Origin: Vibrio sp. B1FLJ16
GTDB taxonomy: Bacteria > Pseudomonadota > Gammaproteobacteria > Enterobacterales > Vibrionaceae
Reading direction: 5' to 3'
Length of the DNA: 64,000 nt
NCBI RefSeq assembly: GCF_905175385.1
Contig: NZ_HG992749.1
Span: forward strand, 1,240,001 to 1,304,000
Positions 54,992-64,000 of this stretch are shown in pieces. Below the pieces are notes generated by a model. The model did not search any database. It saw only the letters and a program-made list of their open reading frames with translations, and had not been told where the DNA came from. The number at the start of each line of letters is the position of its first letter. Positions within the stretch are counted from its first letter, which is position 1. A program made the translations under genes and the position numbers.

Positions 54992-56112
54992 TGAAAAAAC
55001 TGAACTTACAAAAACGCGTCTTACTATTGGTATTAGTTGTTGTAGCTATTGCTACTCTGGCAGGTTTGATTCGCTCAGAATTTTGGCCAGTACAAACTCC
55101 AACACAAGAGAGCGAAATCAGTTCGATTCTGACAAGAGAAAACAAAACCATTTTTGAACCGGTTTTGCCTAACGAGCACGTTTCGCTACCTGCTGACTTT
55201 AAGTTCCATCCCAAATATCAGCACGAGTGGTGGAATTACTTTGCAAAGCTTAAAGATAACGACGGTGAAACTTATAACGTTCAGTGGAGTTACTTCCGAG
55301 TTGCGACGGATGAGCGTGATACGAGTGGATGGCAAAATCCTCAGCTATATATCTCACACATCGTTATCAGCCATGGTTCTAAAGTTTGGAAAGAGCAACG
55401 TGTTGCCAGAGGAGGCATTGGTCAGGCCGGGATGCAAAACCGACCATTTAGCCTGTGGATAGATAACTGGAACTGGCGTTCACTCGGGACTACTCCTTTC
55501 CCTGGCAAGCTTGTTGCGGCGACGGATAAATTCAGTGTCGATCTTAATACAAGGACAAACGGGCCTTTTGCTATAAATGGCGACAGAGGGTTTCAGGTTA
55601 AACACGCCTTACAGTCTATAGCGTCATTTAGTTTCAGCGCTCCATTTCTCAAAGTGAAAGGTACCTTGAACATTGAAGGAAAACTCATCGCGGTATCTGG
55701 CTCTGCATGGACACAAAAAGAGTGGGGAAGTGGTCTCATAGGAGAAGGACAGAAAGGATGGGATTGGTTCATTTTTAATTTAGATGACGGAAGAGCTTTG
55801 ACTGTCAGCCGCTACCGACATCATAGTCAAACGCCACATATTTTTGGTACGTTATCAACTCGCTCTGGTAAAGTGATTAATCTTTCTGAAAAAGAGATCA
55901 CGATCAAACCAATGCATGTGGCTCGTTTATCCGGAGATAAACGACTTCCGTTACAGTGGCTTATCAATATCCCAGCTTACAACATAGAATTGACTACGCG
56001 AGTTGCAAATTCAGATATGTGGCTTCCCTTTGTTATTCCTTATTGGGAAGGGCCAATAACAGCTTCCGGCTCGAACGAAGCATGGGGATTTATGCAGTTG
56101 ACGGGTTATTAA
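54991..56112 (+). CDS. Secreted lipocalin-like protein of the AttH/CrtC family
   Basis: Protein of 373 residues with an N-terminal membrane anchor or signal (about 7-25) and a tandem lipocalin-like domain (COG5621, AttH; some databases call it hydroxyneurosporene synthase-like). Typical motifs: KYQHEWWNYFAKL, SHGSKVWKEQRVARGG, GSAWTQKEWGSG and the WLPFVIPYWEGPI near the end. Carotenoid hydration is unlikely here because no carotenoid genes are present; it more likely binds a lipid or lipoprotein handled by the ABC transporter. Starts with GTG at 54991, sharing a base with the permease stop codon. Confidence 0.85.
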   Translation: MKKLNLQKRVLLLVLVVVAIATLAGLIRSEFWPVQTPTQESEISSILTRENKTIFEPVLPNEHVSLPADFKFHPKYQHEWWNYFAKLKDNDGETYNVQWSYFRVATDERDTSGWQNPQLYISHIVISHGSKVWKEQRVARGGIGQAGMQNRPFSLWIDNWNWRSLGTTPFPGKLVAATDKFSVDLNTRTNGPFAINGDRGFQVKHALQSIASFSFSAPFLKVKGTLNIEGKLIAVSGSAWTQKEWGSGLIGEGQKGWDWFIFNLDDGRALTVSRYRHHSQTPHIFGTLSTRSGKVINLSEKEITIKPMHVARLSGDKRLPLQWLINIPAYNIELTTRVANSDMWLPFVIPYWEGPITASGSNEAWGFMQLTGY

Positions 56113-56116
56113 ATGC

Positions 56117-56145
56117 TAAAAAACCACCAGGATGGTGGTTTTTGT
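56117..56145 (+). terminator. Terminator of the AttEFGH-like operon
   Basis: Stem AAACCACC/GGTGGTTT with loop AGGAT and a T-run. Confidence 0.85.
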
Positions 56146-56435
56146 TTATGCCTATAAGGCAAAAACGCTTGTGAAATAGCTCTGTTTTTCATAACTACCA
56201 CAACCGTGTTATGCTGATTTATCAACTAGTTTTATAATATGCTACTAATTAATGAATAACTCTTAGAGATAATAATAACATTTTTACTGCTGGAAAATAC
56301 GATGTATTGCATCCCAATGTTCGGAAAAGTCGAAGTTTATACTCTGAACAAGCGATTATTCTAAAGCATTCGACAGTTATAAACTCTGGATCTACTTCGT
56401 AAATCGTTTATTGAGATTATAATAAGGATTAAGCT
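56146..56435. other. Intergenic region upstream of nhaA
   Basis: About 290 AT-rich bases holding the nhaA promoter. No reading frame or hairpin seen. The start codon is preceded by AATAAGGATTAAGCT. Confidence 0.4.
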
Positions 56436-57590
56436 ATGAACGATGTCATTCGTGACTTTTTCAAAATGGAATCAGCAGGTGGTATTCTTCTCGTAATTGC
56501 TGCGGCAATTGCGATGACCATTGCAAACACACCGCTGGGCGAAACTTACCAGGCGGCTTTGCATAGTTATGTATTAGGCATGTCAGTATCCCACTGGATT
56601 AATGACGGCCTGATGGCTGTGTTTTTCTTGCTTATTGGCCTTGAGGTTAAGCGCGAGCTACTTGAAGGTGCGTTGAAATCAAAAGAGACAGCGATCTTCC
56701 CAGCTATTGCTGCTGTAGGTGGTATGTTGGCACCTGCACTTATTTACGTTGCATTTAACGCGGGTGACGCAGAGGCGATTTCTGGTTGGGCTATTCCGGC
56801 AGCAACTGACATTGCATTCGCATTGGGCATTATGGCGCTTCTAGGCAAGCGTGTGCCGATTGCTCTAAAAGTATTCCTTTTAGCGCTAGCTATTATCGAT
56901 GACTTAGGTGTTGTTGTGATCATTGCATTGTTCTACACGGGTGATCTGTCTACAACGGCATTATTGGTGGGCTTCGTCATGACGGGCGTGCTGTTCATGC
57001 TTAACGCCAAGAAAGTGACCAAACTGACTCCATACATGATTGTAGGTGCAATCCTATGGTTTGCAGTACTTAAGTCGGGTGTTCACGCTACTCTAGCTGG
57101 TGTGGTAATTGGTTTCTCAATCCCGCTTCAAGGTAAGCCAGGCGAGCATTCTCCGCTTAAGCATATGGAGCACGCACTTCACCCATATGTGGCGTTTGGT
57201 ATTCTTCCGTTGTTCGCATTTGCAAACGCAGGTATCTCACTAGAAGGTGTGTCGTTGTCTGGTCTGACTTCAATGCTTCCTCTAGGAATTGCTTTAGGCT
57301 TGTTGGTTGGTAAGCCACTGGGTATTTTCACTTTCAGCTGGGCTGCTGTGAAAATGGGCGTCGCGAAGCTACCAGAAGGCATTAACTTTAAGCATATCTT
57401 CGCAGTGTCTGTGCTATGTGGTATCGGCTTTACAATGTCGATCTTCATTTCTTCACTGGCATTCGCGAATGTGAGTCCAGAGTTCGATACCTACGCTAGA
57501 CTTGGTATCCTCATGGGGTCAACTACGGCTGCAATCATTGGTTATGTGTTGTTACGTATTTCTCTGCCGAATAAAAACGCAGATGCGTAG
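56436..57590 (+). CDS. nhaA: Na+/H+ antiporter NhaA
   Basis: Electrogenic antiporter (2 H+ in, 1 Na+ out) of 384 residues (E. coli 388) with twelve helices. The ion-binding pair D155-D156 in AIIDDLGVV and the helix-IV D125 (PAATDIAF) correspond to E. coli D164/D163 and D133. The pH-sensor-type histidine lies in [11 protein letters not shown]. Important for salt tolerance of a marine bacterium. Single gene with its own terminator; no nhaR beside it. Confidence 0.96.
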   Translation: MNDVIRDFFKMESAGGILLVIAAAIAMTIANTPLGETYQAALHSYVLGMSVSHWINDGLMAVFFLLIGLEVKRELLEGALKSKETAIFPAIAAVGGMLAPALIYVAFNAGDAEAISGWAIPAATDIAFALGIMALLGKRVPIALKVFLLALAIIDDLGVVVIIALFYTGDLSTTALLVGFVMTGVLFMLNAKKVTKLTPYMIVGAILWFAVLKSGVHATLAGVVIGFSIPLQGKPGEHSPLKHMEHALHPYVAFGILPLFAFANAGISLEGVSLSGLTSMLPLGIALGLLVGKPLGIFTFSWAAVKMGVAKLPEGINFKHIFAVSVLCGIGFTMSIFISSLAFANVSPEFDTYARLGILMGSTTAAIIGYVLLRISLPNKNADA

Positions 57591-57608
57591 TACGCTGATG
57601 AACTAAGA

Positions 57609-57637
57609 AAAAACTCCCGCTTGGGAGGTTTTTTTAT
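57609..57637 (+). terminator. Terminator of nhaA
   Basis: Stem AACTCCC/GGGAGGTT (one bulge), loop GCTT, seven T. Confidence 0.75.
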
Positions 57638-57666
57638 GCCTGGAGGACAGGCATAAATTATAGGCG

Positions 57667-57795
57667 AAAAAAAGCCCAGTCTAAAAATTGACTGGGCGGA
57701 TACAAACATAGGAGTTAATAAGAAAAAAGCAGCAACGTAACAATCAGATGGAAAAGTTTGACGGCCAGTGAAACTCATAATGCCCTAGTTGTTAC
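57667..57795 (-). ncRNA. vrrA: VrrA-like sigma-E-dependent small RNA
   Basis: A transcript of about 130-140 nt is predicted on the minus strand. It starts about seven bases after a sigma-E -10 element and ends at a strong terminator (GCCCAGTC at 57674-57681, GACTGGGC at 57690-57697, then seven T on the minus strand). No protein gene uses that terminator. V. cholerae VrrA is a 140-nt sigma-E sRNA encoded next to the TetR gene VC1741, the apparent counterpart of psrA here; it represses ompA and other membrane-protein mRNAs. An ACTCCT stretch just before the terminator stem could pair with ribosome sites. Boundaries are estimates. Confidence 0.72.
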
Positions 57796-57801
57796 AGTTA
57801 T

Positions 57802-57829
57802 TCAGACCGAGCTTTACCCAGTCAGTTCC
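57802..57829 (-). promoter_or_regulatory. Sigma-E promoter of the small RNA
   Basis: On the minus strand GGAACT, 17 bases, TCTGA. This fits the sigma-E consensus GGAACTT-N15/16-TCAAA/TCTGA counted from the seventh -35 base. A long A/T tract (57831-57847) lies just upstream, as is common at strong sigma-E promoters. Confidence 0.72.
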
Positions 57830-58087
57830 ATTTTTTTTTCAAAAAAATTTTGTTCCAGCTGATACTTCTTAACCTGTTAGCTTTTTCGATAGGAAAGTCA
57901 GGTGGTTAGCATAGCTGCCCATCGTTTAACAGAAATTAAATTATTTCCCTTTCTGAATCGGTTTCTGGCTTTGGCTACAATTATTGGAAATTCAGTCCAT
58001 TAAAACGTTGAGTGTTTTCGCTAAAAGAATAATTTTTGAAAATGTGATGTTAATCATTTGTTAACTCACCTGTTCGGATGTATATTT

Positions 58088-58101
58088 CAAACAGTTGTTT
58101 A
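58088..58101. promoter_or_regulatory. Putative PsrA operator upstream of psrA
   Basis: CAAAC-AGTT-GTTTA fits the known Pseudomonas PsrA pattern G/CAAAC-N2to4-GTTTG/C at all but the last base. It lies 22 bp before the psrA start codon, where bound protein would block its own expression. Confidence 0.55.
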
Positions 58102-58122
58102 ATACGAGTGATTGAAATAAAA

Positions 58123-58749
58123 ATGGCCCCGAGAACTTCAACAAAAGAAAAAATACTCGATGTCGCAGAAGGGTTATTTGCGGAGCATGGGTTCAATGAT
58201 ACGTCACTGAGAACCATAACCGGCAGAGCGAATGTAAACCTTGCATCGGTAAATTACCACTTTGGAGACAAAAAAACGCTCGTCAGGGCAGTTTTAGACA
58301 GATACTTAGAAGCACTTATGCCAAGTATCAAAGCCTCTCTGATAGAGCTGAATACCCGTGAAAACTACACAATGGAAGAAGTGTTTGAATCGCTGCGCTT
58401 ACCATTGCGTGGCCTAAATGATGTACGTCCTAACGGCACCGCTTTGTTTATGCTTTTGGTAGGCCGGGGTTACACGGATGTGCAAGGCCACTTACGCTGG
58501 TTTATTACCACTCGTTACAATGAAGTATTGAAACTGTTTACTGACTCGATCATGAAAGCGAACCCAGACCTAACGGAAGAACAGCTGTTTTGGCGTCTGC
58601 ACTTCACCCTGGGAACTTGCGTATTCACGATGGCGTCCAGCCAAGCTTTGTTTGAGCTTGCAGAAAGTAAATTCGAAAAAGAAGTGGATGTTAAGTCCAT
58701 AGTCGATTCATTAATTCCTTACTTGTCTGCAGGTATGTCAGTGAAGTAA
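58123..58749 (+). CDS. psrA: TetR-family fatty-acid-responsive regulator PsrA
   Basis: Regulator of 208 residues. N-terminal HTH (about 8-55; KEKILDVAEGLFAEHGFNDTSLRTITGRANVNLASVNYHFGDKKTLVRAV) and a PsrA-type C-terminal domain (LFWRLHFTLGTCVFTMAS, near 160-180). PsrA senses long-chain fatty acids and de-represses beta-oxidation genes; fadE is the next gene, 81 bp downstream. The frame reaches back to 58078, but the ATG at 58123 gives the standard N-terminus and leaves the operator outside the coding region. Confidence 0.87.
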   Translation: MAPRTSTKEKILDVAEGLFAEHGFNDTSLRTITGRANVNLASVNYHFGDKKTLVRAVLDRYLEALMPSIKASLIELNTRENYTMEEVFESLRLPLRGLNDVRPNGTALFMLLVGRGYTDVQGHLRWFITTRYNEVLKLFTDSIMKANPDLTEEQLFWRLHFTLGTCVFTMASSQALFELAESKFEKEVDVKSIVDSLIPYLSAGMSVK

Positions 58750-58830
58750 TAGGTCAAGCAAGTAAGCTTTTAGTTAAACCAATAATAAAATTATGCCGTA
58801 AGCGGTGACGTGAACAAAAGGATCTGAACA

Positions 58831-61113
58831 ATGAGCTCTCTACGAAGAAAATGGATTAGTGACCCTGCATTTAAGATGTTTAAAAAAGTACTCCCTCCGT
58901 TGTCCAGCACTGAGAAAGAAGCGATGGAAGCGGGGAGCGTGTGGTGGGATGCAGAGCTATTTTCCGGCAAACCAAATTTTAAAACGTTACACCAGTATCC
59001 GACTCCGACCCTGACAGCGGAAGAGCAATCATTTATGGATAATGAGCTCGCAACGCTTCTTGAAATGCTTGACGATCAAAAGATCGTAAAAGAGGACCGT
59101 GATTTACCTGCGGAGGTATGGGAGTTTTTACGTAAAGAGAAGTTCTTCTCTCTGATTATTTCTAAAGAGTACGGTGGTCGCGAATTTTCGTCTCTGGCTA
59201 ACTCTACAATTGTCTCGACTATCGCGACCAGAAGCATCAGTACTGCAGTATCGGTCATGGTACCGAACTCTCTAGGCCCTGGTGAGCTTCTTTCTCACTA
59301 CGGAACACAGGAGCAAAAAGACTACTGGTTACCACGTCTTGCTGATGGTACGGATATTCCGTGTTTTGCACTTACTGGTCCTGAAGCGGGCTCAGATGCA
59401 GGTGGTATTCCGGACCAGGGCGTAGTTTGTTACGGTAAGCACGAAGGAAAAGAAGTACTTGGTGTTCGCCTTAGCTGGAATAAGCGCTACATTACTCTAG
59501 CACCAGTTGCGACGGTACTTGGCCTTGCATTTAAACTTCAGGATCCAGAAGGCCTGCTTGGTGATAAGAAAGATGTCGGTATTACTTGTGCGCTGATTCC
59601 TGCTGACCATGAAGGTGTTGAGATCGGTGAGCGTCACGACCCGCTAGGTTCAGCATTTATGAATGGTCCAACGCGTGGTGAAGATGTCTTCATCCCAATG
59701 GATTGGCTGATCGGTGGTTCTGATTATGCAGGTAAAGGCTGGCGTATGTTGGTTGAATGTCTTTCAGCCGGGCGTGGTATCTCGTTGCCTGCACTAGGTG
59801 CGGCCATTGGTAGCCTTACAACAAGAACAACCGGTGCTTATGCTTACGTTCGTAAACAGTTCGGTATGTCTATCGGTAAGTTCGAAGGTGTCGCAGAAGC
59901 GATGGGTCGTATTGGTGGTTTGACTTACCTTCTAGAAGCGACTCGAACGCTGACAACGACGTCACTTGATATGAAAGAGAAACCTGGCATCGTTACGGCA
60001 ATCGCAAAATACCACATGACAGAAATCGCCCGTACGCTTCTGAATGACTCATTTGATATTCACGCAGGTCGCGCTATCCAGGATGGCCCAATGAACTACC
60101 TGGCGAAACACTATGTAGGTATTCCGGTTGCGATTACGGTTGAAGGTGCAAACATTCTGACTCGTAACCTGATGATCTTTGGTCAGGGTGCTACTCGCTG
60201 TCATCCATATGTACTAAAAGAAATGGAAGCTGCGGCAAATCCGGATACTGAGCAAGGTGCGAAAGAGTTTGATGAACTGCTGTTCAAACACATCAAACAC
60301 GCAATGGGTAATACATTTGGTGCCCTCGGCGCTGCATTAACTGGTTCTCGTTTTGTTAAAGCAGAAATGAGCGGTCCGACGCAGAAATACTACAAAGACA
60401 TTAAACGTCTTAGCCGAGCACTAGCTGTGAGCGCAGATTTCGCGATGCTGACATTGGGCGGTGACCTGAAACGTAAAGAGATGATCTCTGCTCGTCTTGG
60501 CGATGGCCTGAGCTTCTTGTACATGGCATCAGCAGCACTTAAGAAGTACGAAGATGAAGGACGTCAACAAGGCGATCTGGATTTCGTTCACTACGCAGTA
60601 CAGCACTGTTTGTATAATGCAGCTAAATCACTGAACGAAGCGTACACGAACTTCCCGGTGAAATATGTTGGCGGCGTGCTGAAAGGGCTTCTGTTCCCGT
60701 TAGGTAATCACTTCAACAAACCTAGTGACGAACTGAGTGTGAACATTGCAGAGGCTATGATGACTCCAGGTGCACAACGTGACCGTTTGACTCACTTGTG
60801 TTACATCGGCAAAGCAGAAAATGACAACATCGGTCTGATGGAAAACGCGTTCTTAGCGATGTACGACATCAAGCCTCTAGAGCGCAAGCTTATTAAAGCA
60901 GTGAAAGATGGTAAAGTTGCACGTAAAGGTCTTCTGGATGAACGCTTACAGCAAGCATTTGACGCTGGCGTACTGACGCAAGAAGAAATCGATAAGATTA
61001 AAGCTGCGGATAAACTGCGTTACAAAGCGATTCAGGTTGACCATTTCAGTCATGACTTTTCGGAGCTGCGCACTGATGCGCCAAAAAAGTCACATCTGAC
61101 GTCAGCCGCTTAA
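58831..61113 (+). CDS. fadE: Acyl-CoA dehydrogenase FadE
   Basis: First step of beta-oxidation: FAD-dependent oxidation of acyl-CoA to trans-2-enoyl-CoA. 760 residues, a bit shorter than E. coli FadE (814), missing the N-terminal membrane helices. The acyl-CoA dehydrogenase core includes FALTGPEAGSDAGG (about 182-195), a GKGWRMLVECLSAGRGISLPALG block and ILTRNLMIFGQGATRCHPYVLKEM. The C-terminal DUF1974-type extension is present. Stands after psrA, its likely repressor. Confidence 0.95.
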   Translation: MSSLRRKWISDPAFKMFKKVLPPLSSTEKEAMEAGSVWWDAELFSGKPNFKTLHQYPTPTLTAEEQSFMDNELATLLEMLDDQKIVKEDRDLPAEVWEFLRKEKFFSLIISKEYGGREFSSLANSTIVSTIATRSISTAVSVMVPNSLGPGELLSHYGTQEQKDYWLPRLADGTDIPCFALTGPEAGSDAGGIPDQGVVCYGKHEGKEVLGVRLSWNKRYITLAPVATVLGLAFKLQDPEGLLGDKKDVGITCALIPADHEGVEIGERHDPLGSAFMNGPTRGEDVFIPMDWLIGGSDYAGKGWRMLVECLSAGRGISLPALGAAIGSLTTRTTGAYAYVRKQFGMSIGKFEGVAEAMGRIGGLTYLLEATRTLTTTSLDMKEKPGIVTAIAKYHMTEIARTLLNDSFDIHAGRAIQDGPMNYLAKHYVGIPVAITVEGANILTRNLMIFGQGATRCHPYVLKEMEAAANPDTEQGAKEFDELLFKHIKHAMGNTFGALGAALTGSRFVKAEMSGPTQKYYKDIKRLSRALAVSADFAMLTLGGDLKRKEMISARLGDGLSFLYMASAALKKYEDEGRQQGDLDFVHYAVQHCLYNAAKSLNEAYTNFPVKYVGGVLKGLLFPLGNHFNKPSDELSVNIAEAMMTPGAQRDRLTHLCYIGKAENDNIGLMENAFLAMYDIKPLERKLIKAVKDGKVARKGLLDERLQQAFDAGVLTQEEIDKIKAADKLRYKAIQVDHFSHDFSELRTDAPKKSHLTSAA

Positions 61114-61135
61114 TCAGCGAATAAAGTTATCGATG

Positions 61136-61162
61136 AAAGCACCTCTTTGAGGTGCTTTTTTG
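61136..61162 (+). terminator. Terminator of psrA-fadE
   Basis: Stem AAAGCACCTC/GAGGTGCTTT with loop TTT and a T-run. Confidence 0.9.
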
Positions 61163-61289
61163 TTTGTTGAACAAAAATTGATAACGGAGTGCTCCAACCA
61201 CTTGCATTTTAGGAGCATTTTGACAGAAATTAGATGCGAACTCGGAGCGAAACTTTTATCCTTACAAAGTTTTTTAAAGGAAGTTGAAT

Positions 61290-62492
61290 ATGATCATCAA
61301 ACCTAGAATTCGTGGATTTATCTGTACTACAACGCACCCTGTTGGTTGTGAAGCTAACGTAAAAGAACAAATCGCTTACACTAAAGCGCAAGGCCCAATT
61401 AAAAACGCGCCAAAACGCGTTCTTGTTGTGGGTGCATCAAGTGGCTACGGTCTATCTTCTCGTATCGCTGCGGCATTTGGTGGCGGTGCATCAACTATCG
61501 GTGTTTTCTTTGAAAAAGAAGGTACTGAGAAAAAGCCAGGTACAGCGGGTTTCTACAATGCAGCGGCATTCGAGAAGCTGGCTCGTGAAGAAGGTCTGTA
61601 CGCGAAGAGCCTAAACGGCGATGCTTTCTCAAACGAAGCAAAAGAAAAAACCATTGAACTGATCAAAGAAGACCTTGGTCAGGTTGATATGGTGGTTTAC
61701 TCACTGGCTTCTCCTGTGCGTAAAATGCCTGAGACAGGTGAACTGGTTCGTTCAGCACTTAAACCAATCGGTGAGACTTACACGTCTACAGCGGTTGATA
61801 CCAATAAAGATGTGATCATCGAAGCAAGTGTTGAACCTGCAACAGAAGAAGAGATCAAAGACACAGTAACCGTAATGGGCGGTGAAGACTGGGAACTTTG
61901 GATCAATGCTCTATCTGAAGCGGGCGTTCTGGCTGAAGGTTGTAAGACCGTTGCTTACAGCTACATTGGTACTGAGCTAACATGGCCAATCTACTGGGAT
62001 GGTGCGCTAGGTAAAGCGAAAATGGACCTAGACCGCGCAGCAACAGCACTTAACGATAAGCTATCTGCGACTGGCGGCAGCGCTAACGTTGCGGTACTTA
62101 AATCTGTTGTAACTCAGGCGAGCTCTGCGATTCCTGTAATGCCGCTGTACATTGCAATGGTATTCAAGAAAATGCGTGAAGAAGGCGTGCATGAAGGCTG
62201 TATGGAACAGATCTACCGAATGTTCAGCCAGCGTCTTTATAAAGAAGATGGTTCTGCGGCAGAAGTCGATGACATGAACCGTCTGCGTCTGGACGACTGG
62301 GAATTGCGTGACGACATTCAGCAACACTGTCGTGAACTATGGCCGCAAATTACAACTGAAAACCTTAAAGAGCTAACTGACTACGTTGAGTACAAAGAAG
62401 AGTTCTTGAAGCTGTTCGGCTTTGGTGTTGACGGTGTGGATTACGAAGCAGATGTTAACCCGGCTGTAGAAGCAGATTTCATTCAAATCTAA
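61290..62492 (+). CDS. fabV: Enoyl-ACP reductase FabV
   Basis: NADH-dependent last step of each fatty-acid elongation cycle; FabV was first described in V. cholerae and is naturally insensitive to triclosan. 400 residues from the ATG at 61290 (AAAGGA before it; a TTG two codons earlier is less likely). The nucleotide motif is [20 protein letters not shown] (48-67). The catalytic Y235-x8-K244 ([10 protein letters not shown]) sits at exactly the family positions. Single gene between two terminators. Confidence 0.97.
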   Translation: MIIKPRIRGFICTTTHPVGCEANVKEQIAYTKAQGPIKNAPKRVLVVGASSGYGLSSRIAAAFGGGASTIGVFFEKEGTEKKPGTAGFYNAAAFEKLAREEGLYAKSLNGDAFSNEAKEKTIELIKEDLGQVDMVVYSLASPVRKMPETGELVRSALKPIGETYTSTAVDTNKDVIIEASVEPATEEEIKDTVTVMGGEDWELWINALSEAGVLAEGCKTVAYSYIGTELTWPIYWDGALGKAKMDLDRAATALNDKLSATGGSANVAVLKSVVTQASSAIPVMPLYIAMVFKKMREEGVHEGCMEQIYRMFSQRLYKEDGSAAEVDDMNRLRLDDWELRDDIQQHCRELWPQITTENLKELTDYVEYKEEFLKLFGFGVDGVDYEADVNPAVEADFIQI

Positions 62493-62521
62493 TGCTATTG
62501 ATTGGTTAAATCTTACTTAGT

Positions 62522-62551
62522 AAAAAAGGCGCTTAATGAGCGCCTTTTTTG
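62522..62551. terminator. Bidirectional terminator between fabV and the YbjL-like gene
   Basis: Stem AAAAAGGCGCT/AGCGCCTTTTT with loop TAATG; T- and A-runs on the two sides of convergent genes. Confidence 0.88.
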
Positions 62552-62582
62552 TATTTTTAGGGCGGGCGGGGGAGTACCCGAA

Positions 62583-64000
62583 TCAACTTAATATAATGAG
62601 AATTGTACCTGCTAGGGTCATCAAAATATTTGCTATTGCGTATGTACCTGCGTAGCCCAGTGCGGGAATCGTCGATTTAGCGTAGTCGTTCACCACATCC
62701 ATTGCAGGGGCACAGGTACGTGCACCGATGATTGCACCAAAAAGCAAAGCGCGGTTCATCTTAAGTAAATAGGCACCGACCAAATATGCCAGAACCACTG
62801 GAACCACACTGACAATAAATGCTAAGCCGATGACTTTCGGGCCTACTTGGGTTAAATGTTCAAACATTTTGCCACCGGCGCTCAATCCGATACCGGCCAT
62901 AAAGAACATTAAACCGAGATCCTTCACCATGTTCAGTGCCCCTTGTGGTACGTAACCGAAAGTAGGGTGGTTCGCTCGTAAGAAGCCCAATGTGATACCG
63001 GAGAGTAACAGGCCTACGGCATTACCTAAGCTAAATGAAACCTGGCCAAATGTCATGGTGACCAAACCAAACATAATGCCAAGAATAAAGAAGCTACAGA
63101 ATGCGAGCAAGTCTGCCATTTGACTGTGAATCGAGATAAAACCGATTTTTTCAGCAAGTCCGTGCACACGACTCTTTTCACCACTGACCTGAAGTACATC
63201 ACCTTTGGCTAGCACAATGTCTAAGTCCATTGGCATTTCAATTTGGGCTCGAACCACACGGTTAAGGAAACAACCAAACTCTGATAAGTTAAGATCAGAT
63301 AGACGCTTACCAGCAATGGCATCACTTTTTACAACAATTTCTTCTTCCACAATGCGCAAGTCGAGTAAGTTTCGATCAAATACTTCTTTACCGTTACGGA
63401 AACTTGAGTCTAATCGAGCATGGCTATCAGGGAAGCCGACAAGTGCAATCTCGTCGCCCTCTTGTAAGATGGCATCACCATCAGGGTGTGCGAGAATACC
63501 ATTACGGCGGATTCGCTCAATGTAGCAACCGGTTTGACGATAGATACCTAACTCGCGTAAGTTTTTTCCGTCTGTCCAGTCAATCAGTTCAGAACCTACG
63601 CGATATGCACGGATGATCGGAAGGTAGACTTTTCTTTGCCCGGAGTTGCCAAGTCCACGTTCCTGAGCGATTTGTTGCGCTGAGTCGGAAAGGTTCTGCT
63701 TTTGCAGTTTTGGTAATAATTTGGCAAACATGATCATGCTGATTAAACCAATCAGATAAGCCATCGCATAACCTACGGATAGATTTTCTAATACCAGAGA
63801 AAAGTCCATATTACGCGGTACTGATGCAAGTCCGGAATTAAGAGCATCTTGCGCACCTACAAGTACTGGCGTTGCTGTCAGTGCCCCAGCCATCATACCT
63901 GCGGATAGCCCATATTCGAGGCCAAAGTAGTGGCTAAGGCCATAAGTTAAGCTTACTGCCGAAACAAGTACCGTCATGCTTAAAACGAAGTAGTGTTTTC
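62583..64000 (-). CDS. AspT/YidE/YbjL-family transporter (5' end outside window)
   Basis: Inner-membrane transporter of the aspartate:alanine exchanger family, most like E. coli YbjL (561 residues). The frame is open to the right window edge (KHYFVLS precedes the internal ATG at 63977), so about 90 N-terminal residues are missing. Visible parts: helices of the first half, two tandem TrkA-C (RCK_C) domains in the middle ([14 protein letters not shown] and [16 protein letters not shown] ends), and the second membrane half with [14 protein letters not shown] and [18 protein letters not shown]. The substrate is not known. Confidence 0.88.
   Translation of the reverse strand, partial: KHYFVLSMTVLVSAVSLTYGLSHYFGLEYGLSAGMMAGALTATPVLVGAQDALNSGLASVPRNMDFSLVLENLSVGYAMAYLIGLISMIMFAKLLPKLQKQNLSDSAQQIAQERGLGNSGQRKVYLPIIRAYRVGSELIDWTDGKNLRELGIYRQTGCYIERIRRNGILAHPDGDAILQEGDEIALVGFPDSHARLDSSFRNGKEVFDRNLLDLRIVEEEIVVKSDAIAGKRLSDLNLSEFGCFLNRVVRAQIEMPMDLDIVLAKGDVLQVSGEKSRVHGLAEKIGFISIHSQMADLLAFCSFFILGIMFGLVTMTFGQVSFSLGNAVGLLLSGITLGFLRANHPTFGYVPQGALNMVKDLGLMFFMAGIGLSAGGKMFEHLTQVGPKVIGLAFIVSVVPVVLAYLVGAYLLKMNRALLFGAIIGARTCAPAMDVVNDYAKSTIPALGYAGTYAIANILMTLAGTILIILS

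Noticed and set aside
54991..56112. Carotenoid hydratase (CrtC) role for the lipocalin-like protein
   Set aside because: No carotenoid pathway genes nearby and the gene is fused in operon with an FtsX-type ABC transporter; the AttH-type role is more likely.
57542..57778. 78-codon minus-strand frame over the sRNA region
   Set aside because: It runs straight through the terminator hairpin of the VrrA-like RNA and into nhaA, and has no ribosome site; the RNA features explain the locus better.
1..64000. CRISPR arrays, tRNA or rRNA genes, prophage or integron
   Set aside because: No regularly spaced repeats, cloverleaf-like sequences, phage genes or attC arrays were seen on reading through the window.

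Overview
The window reads as chromosome 1 of a marine Vibrio. Supporting signs are the sapA/pspF/pspABC cluster, a VrrA-type small RNA beside psrA-fadE-fabV, rplY/radD/rsuA/bcr gene order, and an MtrCAB/CymA/PdsA electron-transfer cluster of the kind known in Vibrio and Aeromonas. Species cannot be fixed from sequence reading alone. There is no rRNA, tRNA, CRISPR array, prophage or integron, and the only mobile-element trace is one 270-bp non-coding element.

Layout. 1-4.7 kb: sapA (cut by the window edge), then the phage-shock regulator pspF divergent from pspABC across a sigma-54 control region, then tag. 4.7-9.7 kb: metC, cardiolipin synthase with a MITE-like element directly upstream, and a sodium-coupled NSS transporter. 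9.8-13.3 kb: a chemotaxis receptor with a sigma-28-type promoter and two RNA-modification-type enzymes. 13.3-17.8 kb: the nitric-oxide stress unit norR, hcp, hcr, with NorR boxes and a sigma-54 promoter. 17.9-29.8 kb: slyB, then a long minus-strand block (ynjF/D/C/B-like genes, a TVP38 membrane protein, two Fe-S/flavin redox proteins and a YnjE-like rhodanese) divergent from a two-component system whose sensor carries a PhnD-like periplasmic domain. I think this is the least described system here, probably sensing and handling a sulfur compound. 29.9-41.4 kb: housekeeping and small lipoproteins, ushA, rplY, an OmpR-type two-component system with a PepSY protein, radD, rsuA, bcr and a DUF2913 protein.

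41.4-48.6 kb: a trans-outer-membrane electron conduit. mtrB, mtrA and mtrC run on the minus strand; pdsA and cymA diverge on the plus strand. Electrons would pass from quinol through CymA and PdsA to MtrA/MtrB and surface MtrC. As written, mtrC is broken by a one-base frameshift that splits its ten heme motifs 8+2. A second gene at 48.8-50.2 kb (SDR-DUF2867) is broken the same way in an A-run. Two one-base losses in short homopolymers within 5 kb may be true mutations or sequence errors.

50.3-64 kb: a MATE exporter, an AttEFGH-like lipoprotein-export-type ABC operon ending in a secreted lipocalin-like protein, nhaA, the VrrA-like sRNA with a sigma-E promoter, the psrA-fadE fatty-acid degradation pair, fabV, and an AspT/YbjL-family transporter cut by the right edge.
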